Source of the DNA: Paratrimastix pyriformis
Taxonomy: Eukaryota; Preaxostyla; Paratrimastigidae
Assembly (NCBI GenBank): GCA_027972325.1
Contig: JAPMOS010000022.1
Coordinates: 372,001 to 436,000, forward strand
Reading direction: 5' to 3'
DNA length: 64,000 nt
Positions 24,210-35,241 of this stretch are shown here, in pieces. Positions within the stretch are counted from its first letter, which is position 1; every line of letters starts with the position of its first letter. A program made the translations under genes and the position numbers. Under the pieces are notes generated by a model. The model had not been told where the DNA came from. It saw only the letters and a program-made list of their open reading frames with translations, and ran no database searches.

Positions 24210-27200
24210 ATGCCTAAGCAAAAAACTGGCGGTCGTGCGGCTGGGAAGGAACGCGCGATCAAACGGAGTGCCAAGATTCAGCAACGGGCCGAGCTTCTGG
24301 ACACCCTGTCCAAATCGACCCTTCCTCCTGAGACCCTCCAGCTCTTTCAGTCGAGTTTTACGTTGGGTATGGTCTGAGGAAGATGTCCCCCACTTTCCCC
24401 GATGTCTTTATCACGCACACACACCAGAAACAAACCAAGAAGGACAAACTTCATCTGGCCCTCCTCCGGCATCGCAAGGGGCTTGGCGTGGACCCGGACG
24501 TTCACCTGATGCACGAAGTCGAACTCCCAGAGGCACAGGAGGCAGCAACCGAGGCTCCCGCGATCCCGGTCGCCAAACCAAAGAAGAAGAAACGGACCCG
24601 GGACGGGGCGACATCGAAAGATGCAGCCGCCACCGCCGCCGCCACCGCCACTCCCACCACCACCGGCACGACCGTCACGACCGTCACGACCGGCACTACT
24701 AGTACCACCGCAACACCTGCCACCACGAGCGAGCCGCTGGAACCCCGGAAGAAGGCTCGCCCGACACAAGCGGGGAAGACGAGGCGAAGACAGCTTCGAC
24801 CGCAGCAGCAACATCAACAGCAGCGCCACCATCTTCAACAGCCTCACTTTCCACCACCACCACCGCCACGACTGCACCCGCGACGCCAGCAGCCCCGCTC
24901 CCGCCTCGGGTCTCGTCTCCCCCATCCCCCCATCCCTCTTCTCCTCTCCTGCCACGGGAGTACCGTCCTCAACCCTTCTCCACTCCCCCCTTCCCTGCTC
25001 CACTTCGGCAGCCCGCCTTCTATGTGACAGTCAAGCGGCGCCCCGAAATCGAGGAGAAGCGCGCCAAACTGCCAATCTACAACGAGGAGGCGGTCGGTCG
25101 CCCCCACACACACACGCACACACACACACCACCATCACCACCCCCCGACGACTCTTCCTCACGCGTTTTGTACCCCATGTGTACGCGGGCCGGGCCGGGG
25201 GCAGACGGTCATGGAGGAGATCAAGGAGCACAACGTGGTGGTCATCTGCGGTGAGACGGGCTGTGGCAAGACCACCCAGGTGCCCCAGTTCCTCTGGGAG
25301 GCAGGCTTCGGCTGGCCCGGCAGCGGTCTGCCATCCCCCCCGGCTGCCTCCTGATGGGCCCGCCCGTTCAACCGAGGCGGTCGCGACCGTTCCGATCCGC
25401 TCACCCGGACTCCTCCTCCACCACCACCACCGCCAGGCCACTGTGGCCGGGTGGGTGTGACCCAGCCGCGCCGTGTGGCGGCCGTGGCGATGGCGCGTCG
25501 GGTGGCCGACGAGCTCTGCGTCGCGCCGGGCGGCGGCGAAGTCGCCTTCCAGGTCCGCCCCGCCCCCCGCCCCCCGCCTCCCCTCGCCATGTCGGCCGGC
25601 AGATGTTGCTCGAGAGAAGGCAGGGCCTCTCGGGTTGCGGATGAGGGTTCGGGTTGAGCAGGGGTTGCTCGAGGGCCGGGTCTCAGGGGGCCGACCGGGC
25701 GACGGACCCCCACACACACACACACATCACACGCCCTCTGTCACCACGGATCAGATCCGGTACGACAGCACCGTGTCCCCCAGCACCCGGCTCAAGTTCA
25801 TGACCGATGGTATCCTCCTCCGCGAGGTCTGCATCGCCTCCCCCCTCCTACCCCCTCCCGATGATTGATTGATTGATGCTGATGATGACTGGATGATGAT
25901 TGGATGACGATTGGATGACGATTGGATGATGATCTGGATGATGATCTGGATGATGATCTGGATGATGATGATGATGATGAGGATGATGATGATGAGGATG
26001 ATGATGATGATGATGAGGAGGAGGAGGATGATGATGATGATGACGACGACGACGATGATGATGATGATGACGACGACGATGATGACGACGATGATGATGA
26101 TGATGATGATGGATCATGGTGGATGATGATGACAGTTGGCACCTACGCTTACGTTTACGTTTTTGGCTACGCCCATGATGCCCCCCCCCCCCCCCCCCCC
26201 CCCCCCCATCCGCACCCCCATCCGCACTCATGTGGCTGACCCGGGTGCAGGTGCAAGCGGATTTTCTGCTCTCGCAGTACTCGGCCATCGTGGTCGACGA
26301 GGCCCACGAGCGCAGCATCAACACGGGTCTGCTCCCCGCGGCACCCCCGCCCCCTTTTGTTCTTGGCTCGCTCGCTCCCCACGAGGCGTCGCACTTCTTG
26401 CACCGCCATGCCTGGGGCTCCTCTCTTCCCGACCACCGCGTGTCCCGGGGCAGCGCGCGACGCATCTCGCCTGCCTTGCCTTCCTCCCGGACCTTCTCCC
26501 TCTTCTGCCGCCCCCCGGGCGCACGACTCATCATCTCTCATCTCATCTCGCCTGCCTTGCCTTCCACCCAGACATTCTCCTCGGCCTGCTCTCGCGTGTG
26601 GTGGCCGCCCGCGCGGCCCTCTGCGCCCGTGCCGCCAAGCGCGCCCCCAAGGCGCTGCCCCCGGCCCCGGCCGAGGCGGATGCCTCCCCAACCCCGGCGC
26701 CAGCCCCCGTGTCGGCCCTGGCGGACCCGGCGGCCCTGGGGCCGCTGAAGCTGGTTGTCATGTCAGCCACTCTGCGCACGGAGGACTTCGTGGGCAACAA
26801 GGCCCTCTTCCCCTTCGACGTGCCCCTCATCTCCGTCCCTGGTCGCCAGTTCCCCGTCTGTTGCTCCATCCCCCTCACCCCTCCCTCCACACCAGCACCA
26901 CGCCTGGCCTCCATTTCTACCTGGCCTTCCCCCCCCCCTCTGTCCTCCTCCTCCGCTCTGCCTCTGCCCATGCCGCGATGCCATTGCCATCATCATCATC
27001 AAACATCACCCACACATCCCATCCACCCGTCCGTTCCATCCATATCCATCGAATCCATCCTGGCCAGGCATCCTGATCTTCCTGACGGGCCGCACGGAGA
27101 TCGAGGCCCTGGTGCGCCGCCTCCGCGAGACCTTCCCCGCCCCGCCCCACCCCGGTCAGCAGCAGCAGCAGCAGTCCCGCAAGCCCGGCAAGAAGCAGCC

Positions 27201-30008
27201 TCCACCGGCCGCCACCTCCGGGCCCGCTCCTGCCGCCCCGGGCTGCACCGACCCCACCCTGTTGGCCTTCGGGGATGCGGCCGCGCCCACCCCGGCATCA
27301 TCTCCGGCGCCCCCCACGACCCCCGCCGAGGAACCCGAGACCGCGGCGCCCTTCATGGGCGACCTGGACGCCCTCGAGGAGCGCGGCGAGGCGCCCGTCC
27401 CCGCCCCCGAGGCCCCCCAGGCCCCCGCCTCCTCCAGCCGGCGCAAGGGCAGCGCTGCCCCGGCCCCGACGGCCGCCCCGACCCCGGCGGCTGAGCCGGA
27501 ACAGCCCGAGGGCGGTGGCGAGGAGGGGAGCGGCGCCATGATCTCGTCCATGTTCTTCCGTGGGGCCGCCCAGCAGCCGGCCGCATCGCGGGGGCCCGTC
27601 CGGGGGATTGTCCTCCCGGGGGCACCCACCCAGCAGGCCGCGGCGCCCCGGCGCCGCCAGCAGAGCCACGCCCGACAGCAGCAGCAGGCCAAGCTCGAGG
27701 CCGCCGAGGACGAGCGTGAGGAGGACGAGGCCCAGCGGGCCCTGGCCGAGCGGAGCGCCGTGGGGTGGCGGCGGGGCGGGGCCCAGACCCAGGCGGAGGA
27801 GGACGAGGAGGCCCAGGAGGACAGCGAGGAGGACGAGGTGACGGTCCTCTACCCGCCCAACTGGAAGGACGACCAGACGGCGGAGGCTGCCGCGGCTGCC
27901 GCCGCCGGCGCCCCCACGGCCGATGGGGGCCGGGCCCGGCGCGTCTCCCGGGCCGAGGGGGTGGCCGACCTGGCCGAGGGCGCCCCCATGGACGAGGGTC
28001 TGCCCATGCCCATATGCCCATATGCCCATATGCCCATGCCCAACGCGCACGACTGTTCTTTCTTCCCTGATCCACCCCCCTTCCGGCTCTGGTCACTCGG
28101 TCACCATCCCCCCCCCCCCCCCCCCCCCCGGATAGCGGCTCCCACCCCGGTGCATGTGCTGCCGCTGTACTCGATGCTGCCCGGGCCGCTGCAGATGCGG
28201 GTCTTCCAGGAGACGCCCCCCAACGCCCGGCTGATCGTGGTCGCCACCAACGTGGCCGAGACCTCGCTCACCATCCCCGGCATACGCTACGTCATCGACG
28301 CGGGCCGCATGAAGCAGGTCCGCAGCACCGAGGTGGGTGGGGTTAGGGAGGGAAGGGGTATATCCCCCTGCGTCGGGAGAGTCTGTTTGGTGAGGCGGGT
28401 GGGAGATGTCCACTCATCGCACTCAGAAATTTCTTCCTCAATTCAACCGGTCCAATTTGTATGCCCGTCTCATCGACCCCCTGCCCGCCTTCCCACCCCT
28501 CCAGCGTCAGTACCGGGAGCGGACCGGCATGAGCAGCTTCGAGGTGGAGTGGGTCTCCCAGGCATCCGCTGACCAGGTCCGCACGCCCCCATTCCCATCC
28601 CCCCATCCCCCCATCCCCTCCTCACACGCATCCTCCACGCACCCCCCTACGCCCATCATCTGCTTCTTGTTGGGGCAGCGTGCGGGCCGTGCGGGCCGTG
28701 TGGCCCCGGGCCACTGCTATCGGCTGTTCAGCTCGGCCGTCTTCAACGACCACTTCGCCAAATTCACCGAACCCGAGATCCTCCGCACGCCCCTCGACGG
28801 TCCGCCCTCCCCTCCGCCATCATCACCCACTCGCCATCATCCCCCTGGCTTCATCGCCCGCCGCCATCACCACCCCCGCCCGTCATCATCACCCCCTCAT
28901 CCCCCGGCATCATCATCATCAGCACTCCACTGTCCACATCATCCTGCCCCCATCTTTCAACATCCGATCATCCTCTCCTTCCTGTCTTTCTGGGGTGCAC
29001 CTCCCCGGTGGGGGGAACCGGCCGATGGGGTACGCAGGGGTGCTGCTGCAGATGAAGGCCATGGGCATCCCCGACGTGGAGTCGTTCCCTTCCCGTCCCT
29101 GCGGTCCCTCTCCCTCCTTCCATGCTCTCCCATGCTCTCCCTCTGCTCTCTGCTCTCTGCTCTCCTCCCGTCTCCACTCTCCTCCCGTCTCCACTCTCCT
29201 CCCGTCTCCACTCTCCTCCCGTCTCCACTCTCCTCCCGTCTCCACTCTCCTCCCGTCTCCACTCTCCACTCTCCTCCCGGGTTGGCTCCAACAACCTGAC
29301 GATGACGGAAATGGGGACAGGCGGTCCCTTTGGCCATTTCTGATTCTCACTCCCCTCCCACCCGACCCGACTGCGCCCGCAGCTGCTGCTGCTGCTTGGG
29401 GCCCTGCGTGAGGTGCCCCGGCCGGGCGGACGGACGGGCCCCCTGCGGACCATCAACACCGAGATTACCCCGCTGGGGCGCCTCATGGCCCGCCTCCCGG
29501 TGGCCCCCCGGTTCGCCAAGATGTCCGTGCGAGTCTCCCTCATGCCCCACACCTCGGCCGCGCCCACTTGAACATCCCGCCGCATCCTCGTCCCATGTCC
29601 ATCATCCTCCGCCCCCGCCCAGGCTGATCCTGTCCATCAAACCGCCATCATCTCCCTCACCCACCCCTCCTCCTCTCTGCCCCCGCCCCCGCCCCCGCCC
29701 AGGTTGATCCTGTCCATCAAGCCGGCCCTGACGGCCTACATGGTGGCCGCCGTGGCTGCGCTGAGTGTGCGCGAGATGTTTATGTTCGGCCCGGCCCACA
29801 CCCTCGAGGGCGCCGACGAGGGCAAGTCGCCCGAGGAGGACGAGCAGGCCGCTGCCGAGCGGGCCGAGGCCGAGGCCGCGGCTGAGGCGGCCCGGCAGCA
29901 GAAGGAGGGCGGCGCAGCCAAGAAGCGCAAGACCGGTCCGCGCCCCGACCCTGCCACGACCATTCAAACTGCCGGGAAAGCGGTGGGCTGGTGGGTGAGC
30001 TGATGCGG

Positions 30009-30049
<41 letters not shown>

Positions 30050-32330
30050 CACACTTCCTCACGCCCTCCGTCTTCCCTCCTCATGCCACCCTTGGCAGCC
30101 TGGTCCCTGTGGGGCCACCCCGACAGCGACGTCCTCGGGATGCTGCGCGCCGTGGGTGCCTTCGCCTTCCAGTTCTGCGGGGGTGCCCAGGCCGAGGCGG
30201 TCCCCAAGACCGGCCCTGCCAGGGGGCGCGGCGCCCAGCAGCAGCAGCGGAGGCCCCGGGGGGCGGCGGGTTGGGGGACGGAGCCCGAGGACCCCGCGGC
30301 CGCGGAGGAGTTCTGCAAAGAGTCCTTCCTCAGGTACAAGGTCACCACCCCCACAACAGCAGCGGCATCGACTTCCATGTCCATGCCCGTAACGGATGAG
30401 GGTTGTTGGTGATGATGATGATGATGATCGGATCATGATTCGAGGGGGAGATGGAGGGGGAGATGGAGGGAGGGGGCAGTTTGCTCCCCTCGTTGGCGGC
30501 TGACTGATCCTCCCCCGACCTGACCCACCACCGCCCCGCCGCTCCATCCCCCTGATGCGCCCCCCGCCAGGCCCTGACGGAGGTGCAGGAGATGCGGGTC
30601 CAGCTGGGCCAGCTGATGGCCGAGATCGAACACGATCTGCTCCACCCCGGCCCCGACGGCGCCCCCGCCCCGGCCCCGGCCCAGGGCAGCCCGGCCGCCC
30701 AGGAACGGGCCCGGTGGGTGACGGCCCGGACCCGCGAGTTGGTGCGGCCCTCGCTGCCCCCGCCCAGCCCCCAGCAGGAGGTGCTGCTCAGGCAGATCGT
30801 GGCGGGGGGCCTCGTCGACCGGGTCGCAGTGCGCGACCCCACCGCCGTCCCTGGTCTGCCCCTGGCGCTGCCTGCCCGCTCTGTGCGTCCATCGGCATCA
30901 TCATCATCATCATCATCATCACCATCATCATCACCATCATCATCATCTACCTTGATCACCCCCAGACGGCCGCCGGGTGCCGTACATGACGCCGGCCATG
31001 AAGGGGACCCCCATCTACCTGCACCCGAACTGTTTCGTGCTGGGGCAGGCCCCCGAGGCCGTCGTCTACACGGACCTCGTGGCCACGGCCCGGCCGTACA
31101 TGAAGGCCCGCATCCCCATGCGTCCTCCTCACTCTTCCCATTGAGTGCGTTTAATCAAAGATGAGGTCCCGCCGTGTCGGGGGAAAAACGATCTCCCTTC
31201 CCACTTCCGACGCCTAACCTTCGGGCCTGCCCCCCCCCCCCCCCCCCCCCTCCGTCCGTCCTCCTGTGCAGGGCGTCACGACCATCTCGCCGGTGTGGCT
31301 CTACGCCCTGGCCCCGACGCTGCTCTCCAAGATGCGCGTCATCGAGACGCCCCCGCCAAAGTCCGTCGCCAGCCGCCCCTCCCGTCGGCCCCCATTCACA
31401 CCCCCCCCCCCCCTGCAGGTACAACCCCGAGAAGGACCAGGTGGTAGCCTGCGTGCAGGCCCACTACGATCCGCTGCTGCCCCGGCTGTACGAGCTGCCC
31501 AGCACGGTCCTCGAGCACCCGCTGCCCCTCGACAGGACGCGCCACTTCGCCCGGGCCCTGATCGAGGGCCAGGTCCGCACTGGGGGCCAGATGCACACCC
31601 CCGCGGCTCCCCCCCTGCGGCTCCCCTTCGGCTCGTGTGCCCCCTTCACTCTGACTCGTCATGTCCCCATTTCCCCCCTTTCTCTTGGCTCTCGCTTCGA
31701 AAAACCCGTCCCGACAAACCCGTCCCGACATCACTCACCCATTCCCGTCCCTCCCATCCCGCGCGGGGGGTGGCACAGGTGTACCCCTGGCTGGGCCCCA
31801 TGCTCAGCGACCACTGGCTGGCGAGTCCCCCGCAGGCCTTCCCCAAGCTGCTCACCCGGAGCACCTGGACCAAGCCCGCCCTGGACATTGTCCGCCCCCT
31901 GGAGCAGCGCCAGCACTGCGCCAGCCGGGCCGCCCTGGAGGCCATCTGGGCCCGAGAGCCCCGCTTCCTGCTCGAGCCGCTGCAGCGCTGGCTGGACGAG
32001 CCCACCCGGGCCGCCCTGGAGGCGGCCTGGCCCCCGTCGCGCCACCAGCCCGCCGGCAAAGGGAAGAAGTCCGCGGCGGCACGGGGCGGGCCCGGAAGCC
32101 TTGCCGAGGAGGCCGTCCGGCAGGCCGTCGAGCGCGAGCAGCAGCAGAAGGGGGCCGGCCAGGCAGCCACGACGGTCAGCCCTGGGGGATGTACGCGCGG
32201 ACCTGCCCAGGGGGTGGGAAGACCCCAATTGACCGTGTTCTCCGTTGCTTGTTCGGGTGGTTGTGTGTGTCCGCAGCGCGCCGAGGGCGAGGTGCGCACC
32301 TTCGACTGGACGTACACCCCGGCCTTCTGA
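24210..32330 (+). CDS. DHX37: DEAH-box RNA helicase DHX37/Dhr1 (Ecm16)
   Basis: This nucleolar ATP-dependent helicase releases U3 snoRNA from pre-40S particles. It starts [13 protein letters not shown] (24210). A Lys-rich and Thr-rich N-terminal region precedes [20 protein letters not shown]. Motif I is [17 protein letters not shown] (~25250), Ia [12 protein letters not shown] (~25457), [11 protein letters not shown] (~26292), III VMSATLR (~26757), [10 protein letters not shown] (~27067), [16 protein letters not shown] (~28240) and [19 protein letters not shown] (~28677). A long Gln/Ala/Glu-rich insertion sits between IV and V, as is usual in this subfamily. The C-terminal domain shows [18 protein letters not shown] (~31100/31272) and [17 protein letters not shown], which are typical of DHX37. 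The stop follows DWTYTPAF (32328). At least a dozen introns have GTC donors (24372, 25092, 25551, 25828, 28318, 28576, 31366 and others), and one donor looks like GC (31106). I could not find the roughly 40-residue segment normally between ISVPxRQFPV and motif IV. Confidence 0.9.
25866..26122. repeat. GAT/GAC trinucleotide microsatellite in DHX37 intron
   Basis: About 255 bp of imperfect GAT, GAC and GAG triplets, starting as TTGATTGATGC and ATTGGATGAC units and becoming nearly pure (GAT)n. It lies in the intron after the exon ending TDGILLREV (donor GTCTGC at 25828) and before the acceptor near 26249. Open frames across it (poly-Asp, poly-Met, poly-Ser) are artefacts of the repeat. Confidence 0.9.
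27997..28041. repeat. Short tandem repeat GCCCATAT in DHX37 intron
   Basis: Five or six copies of an 8-9 bp unit, (AT)GCCCAT, at the presumed 5' end of the intron preceding the exon [13 protein letters not shown]. It may partly be coding if the upstream exon extends further. Confidence 0.7.
29150..29282. repeat. 17-bp minisatellite (CTCTCCTCCCGTCTCCA) in DHX37 intron
   Basis: Seven or so head-to-tail copies of a pyrimidine-rich 17-mer, preceded by degenerate CTCTGCTCTC units. It lies between the exon with [14 protein letters not shown] and the exon with [12 protein letters not shown]. Confidence 0.9.
30010..30048 (+). repeat. Longest intronic poly-C tract (39 nt)
   Basis: An uninterrupted run of 39 C on the sense strand of DHX37. 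It lies inside the intron whose acceptor is ATGCCACCCTTGGCAG at about 30098. It is the longest of about fifteen such tracts in the window; the others are listed in the findings. Confidence 0.95.
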
Positions 32331-32659
32331 GAGGCAGGCGCCCCGGGATGGGGATGGGGATGGGTGGGCACCGTTCTTCCCGGTACGCTCCCGAAGAACA
32401 GCAAACAATACAAACGGTTGAGAGTTGAATCGTGGAGGAAGAAGGCAGGAAGGGGAGAAAAGGGGAGGGAGAATGGGGGGGGGGGGGGGGCAATATTTGG
32501 AAATGGGGGGATATTTCACAAGAGAGTACAGCCGCCCTTCCGGTCTAGTTTGGGCCCCGTGATCCACGGATTTGGTTTCTTGACGTGGTCCCACGTCACC
32601 AAAAAGGGATCAGGTACTGAGTTGATGAACTTAATCAGGCTGGAAATCGAAAATTGACG
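32331..32659. other. Convergent intergenic region with poly-G tract
   Basis: 3' flank of DHX37 and of the tentative small minus-strand gene. It holds a G16 run at 32475-32490 and purine-rich sequence. No exon is supported. Confidence 0.5.
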
Positions 32660-32893
32660 TCAGAGTTTAAAGAGAGAAAAAGACACAGACTCTTCACAGG
32701 CAGCCGAAACAGGCATAATGTGCGATGAGCTCTCGGCTTCTTGCCGGAGACGGGCATTTTCGGCTGTGAGCTTTTTCAAGAGCTGATCGGGGGGCAGAGA
32801 AGCTTCCTGCCTTGTGGCAGTGGCAGTCGCCGAGATTGGAGCAGCTGCAGCCGCAGCCGCCGTGGCCGGACCGGCAACTCGTGGTTCTTCCAT
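32660..32893 (-). CDS. Tentative small coiled-coil protein, 77 aa
   Basis: A single open frame from ATG at 32893 to TGA at 32660. It has an Ala/Thr-rich N-terminal half, then a heptad-like stretch LLKKLTAENARLRQEAESS resembling a short leucine-zipper or bZIP-type coil, then a Ser/Cys-containing tail ending FSLFKL. It is head-to-head with pepD, with 92 bp between the two start codons, so both could share one promoter. It could instead be the last exon of a longer transcript, because the frame stays open upstream. No family is recognised. Confidence 0.35.
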   Translation of the reverse strand: MEEPRVAGPATAAAAAAAPISATATATRQEASLPPDQLLKKLTAENARLRQEAESSSHIMPVSAACEESVSFSLFKL

Positions 32894-32985
32894 CAGAGAA
32901 ACGACCCCAAAATGTGAAAGGGAAACGAGGAAAAGGGTGTCCCTTGCCCCGTCGTATCTCACACTTGAGATCCTCGAACACCACC

Positions 32986-34892
32986 ATGAACCCCACCTAC
33001 CAGGCTGTCTTTGACGTCCGTTCGTGCCTTTACGACTCCCTGTGGGAGCTGACATTTCTATTTCCAGGCTCTCCCTGAGCCCAAGCCCGTTTGGAAGCAT
33101 TTCCTGGGCATGATGCAGGTTCCCCGCGAGTCGGGCCACCCCGAGCAAATTCGCGCCTGGCTCCTGGAGCAGGCTCGCACTTTGGGCCTTCAGTCCGCCG
33201 TCGACCGTGTCGGCAACGTCGTCATCCGCAAGCCCGCCACCCCCGGCCTCGAGGGTCGCCCCTCCATTTGCCTCCAGGCCCATATGGATATGGTCCGTTT
33301 TTGTTTTTGCCGTTCCGATTTATTCTCATGGCTCTGTTTTTGGCTCGACGTCACAACTGTCCATGACGCAAACGGTTGGTTACCTTTCTTTTTCAACCGT
33401 TCTAGGTGTGCGAGAAGACTAAGGAGAGCACCCATAACTTCGACACTGATGCCCTCGTTCCTCGTCTCCTGGACGGTAACACTAAGCTGATGGCCACCAA
33501 CACGACCCTCGGTGCCGATAACGGCATTGGTGATGCCATGGCTCTGGCCATTCTTGAGGACCGCACCATTCAGCACGGCCCTATTGAGTGCCTCTTCACC
33601 GTTGATGAGGTCGGTGCATCTATTTATCAATTTTTTCCTATCCATTCACTGCTGTTCCCGTTGAACAGGAGACCACCATGAAGGGTGCCGCCGAAATCGA
33701 GGCTGGCTTCCTCCAGAGCCACTATCTGATCAACGTCGACTCCGAGGAGGACTGGCGCATCTGCATTGGCTGTGCCGGTGGCTTCGAGGCCCACATCCGC
33801 CAGCCCCTCAGCTGGATCCAGGCTCCCGGTGCCCGCATCCAGCTGGAGCTGCACAAGCTCCTTGCCGGCCACTCCGGCGTTGAGATCCACAAGGGCCGCG
33901 CCAACGCCAACAAGCTTCTCTGCCGCCTGCTCCACCAGGGTATCCAGAGCGTGACCCCCTTCGCCCTGCTGCAGTCCCTCGTCGGCGGCACCAAGAAGAA
34001 CGTCATCCCCGGCGCCTCCAAGGCCGTCATTGTCGTGCCCGAGGAGCACGTCGAGCGCGTCATGGCCGCCCTGCACGCCAAGTTCGAGCAGATCAAGACT
34101 GAGTGGAAGACCGCCGAGCCCGAGATGGAGCTGGCCATGAGCGTCCTCCCCGAGCGCACCGGCTTCGCCCTGTGCCCCTCGTCGACCCGCAAGGCCCTCG
34201 ACCTCATCCTGGCCGTGCCCCACGGCGTCCTGCGGATGTCCCCCGATGTTGCCGGCCTGGTGGAGTCCTCCATCAACGCCGCCAAGGTCACCCTGGCCCA
34301 CGGCCACATGGAGAACCACCTCCAGATCGAGTTCTTCGCCCGCTCGTCCAACAACAACGCCATGCCCTGGATCTACGAGAAGCTGGGCTGCATTGCCCGC
34401 CTCGCCGGCGCCCAGCTCTCTGAGCGGCTGCACGACTTCCCCGGTCGGTTTCCCACCCACCACCACCACCCCCCCTCCGTCCTCCCTTGACCTGAACTCA
34501 CACCATTTTTTTTTTTTTTTTTCAGGATGGCTCCCCAACATGGCCTCCCCCCTGCTGGCCACCGCCAAGCAGGTCTTCACCGAGGTCATGAAGAAGGAGC
34601 CCGAGATCTACGCCATCCACGCCGGTCTCGAGTGCGGCATGTTCCAGGCCAAGTACCCCGGGTCTGCCCTCCCCCCCTCCTTCTACCTGGGTGATGGGGG
34701 GGATGAGTTTGCCGAAACTCCGTCCTAACCTGTCGCTCCGCCCCCTGCCTCCCCAACCCCCCCAACAGGATGGACTGCATCTCGGTTGGCCCCTACATGA
34801 CCGACGTGCACTCCCCCAAGGAGACCCTCTACGTCAACACCGTCCCCAAGGTGTACGAGCTCCTGGTCGGCATCATCCGCAACGTCCACTAA
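32986..34892 (+). CDS. pepD: Aminoacyl-histidine dipeptidase (PepD, M20 family)
   Basis: A cytosolic zinc dipeptidase that cleaves Xaa-His and related dipeptides. Exon 1 is MNPTYQAVFD; four later junctions are clear. Metal-site motifs of clan MH are present: LQAHMDMV (first His and catalytic Asp; the intron falls inside this motif), TLGADNGIG (bridging Asp), FTVDEETTMKGA (Glu-Glu pair), INVDSEEDW (Asp) and IHAGLECGMF (His). The intervening region keeps the lid-domain motifs GCAGGF, GHSGVEIH and GRANANKLL. Collinearity with bacterial PepD extends to ISVGPYMTDVHSPKE near the C-terminus. The protein is about 490 residues, the usual length. All five introns start GTC (GTCCGT, GTCCGT, GTCGGT, GTCGGT, GTCTGC). 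PepD is mostly bacterial, so an old lateral transfer followed by intron gain is inferred. Confidence 0.93.
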
Positions 34893-35241
34893 ACTGGGCG
34901 TACGCCGCCCCCGCCTGAGGTGATGTCGACATCACCCCCTCATCCGGGGGCCCGTTTTTCATTCTGTAATTTTTTTGGCGCGCGTGGATGGACATACCTC
35001 CCTTTCCTTTTGCATTCTTCTTCTTCCGATGGGCGGTGTGTGCAATGTGAATCGAATAACCGAGAGGTCCACGCCCCCACCGCGCCGCCTCTGGGACCCC
35101 GGGACTGAGGAGACGATGAGCATGTCCACACTTTTTGGCGCCGAACGTCACTTCGCGGGGTGCGGAGCCTTTGACTCCCATGAGAAGGAACGAGTTCCTG
35201 TGCTCGGAAAGCGCCCGGAGCGCATTGTTTGGGCCATCCGG
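34893..35241. other. Convergent 3' flanks of pepD and the kinase-PARP gene
   Basis: About 350 bp with a T-rich stretch at 34960-35030 just after pepD (possible polyadenylation area). No exon is supported on either strand. Confidence 0.5.

Noticed and set aside
25798-26142. Poly-Ser, poly-His, poly-Asp and poly-Met frames
   Set aside because: Products of reading the GAT/GAC microsatellite in different frames; the region is an intron of DHX37.
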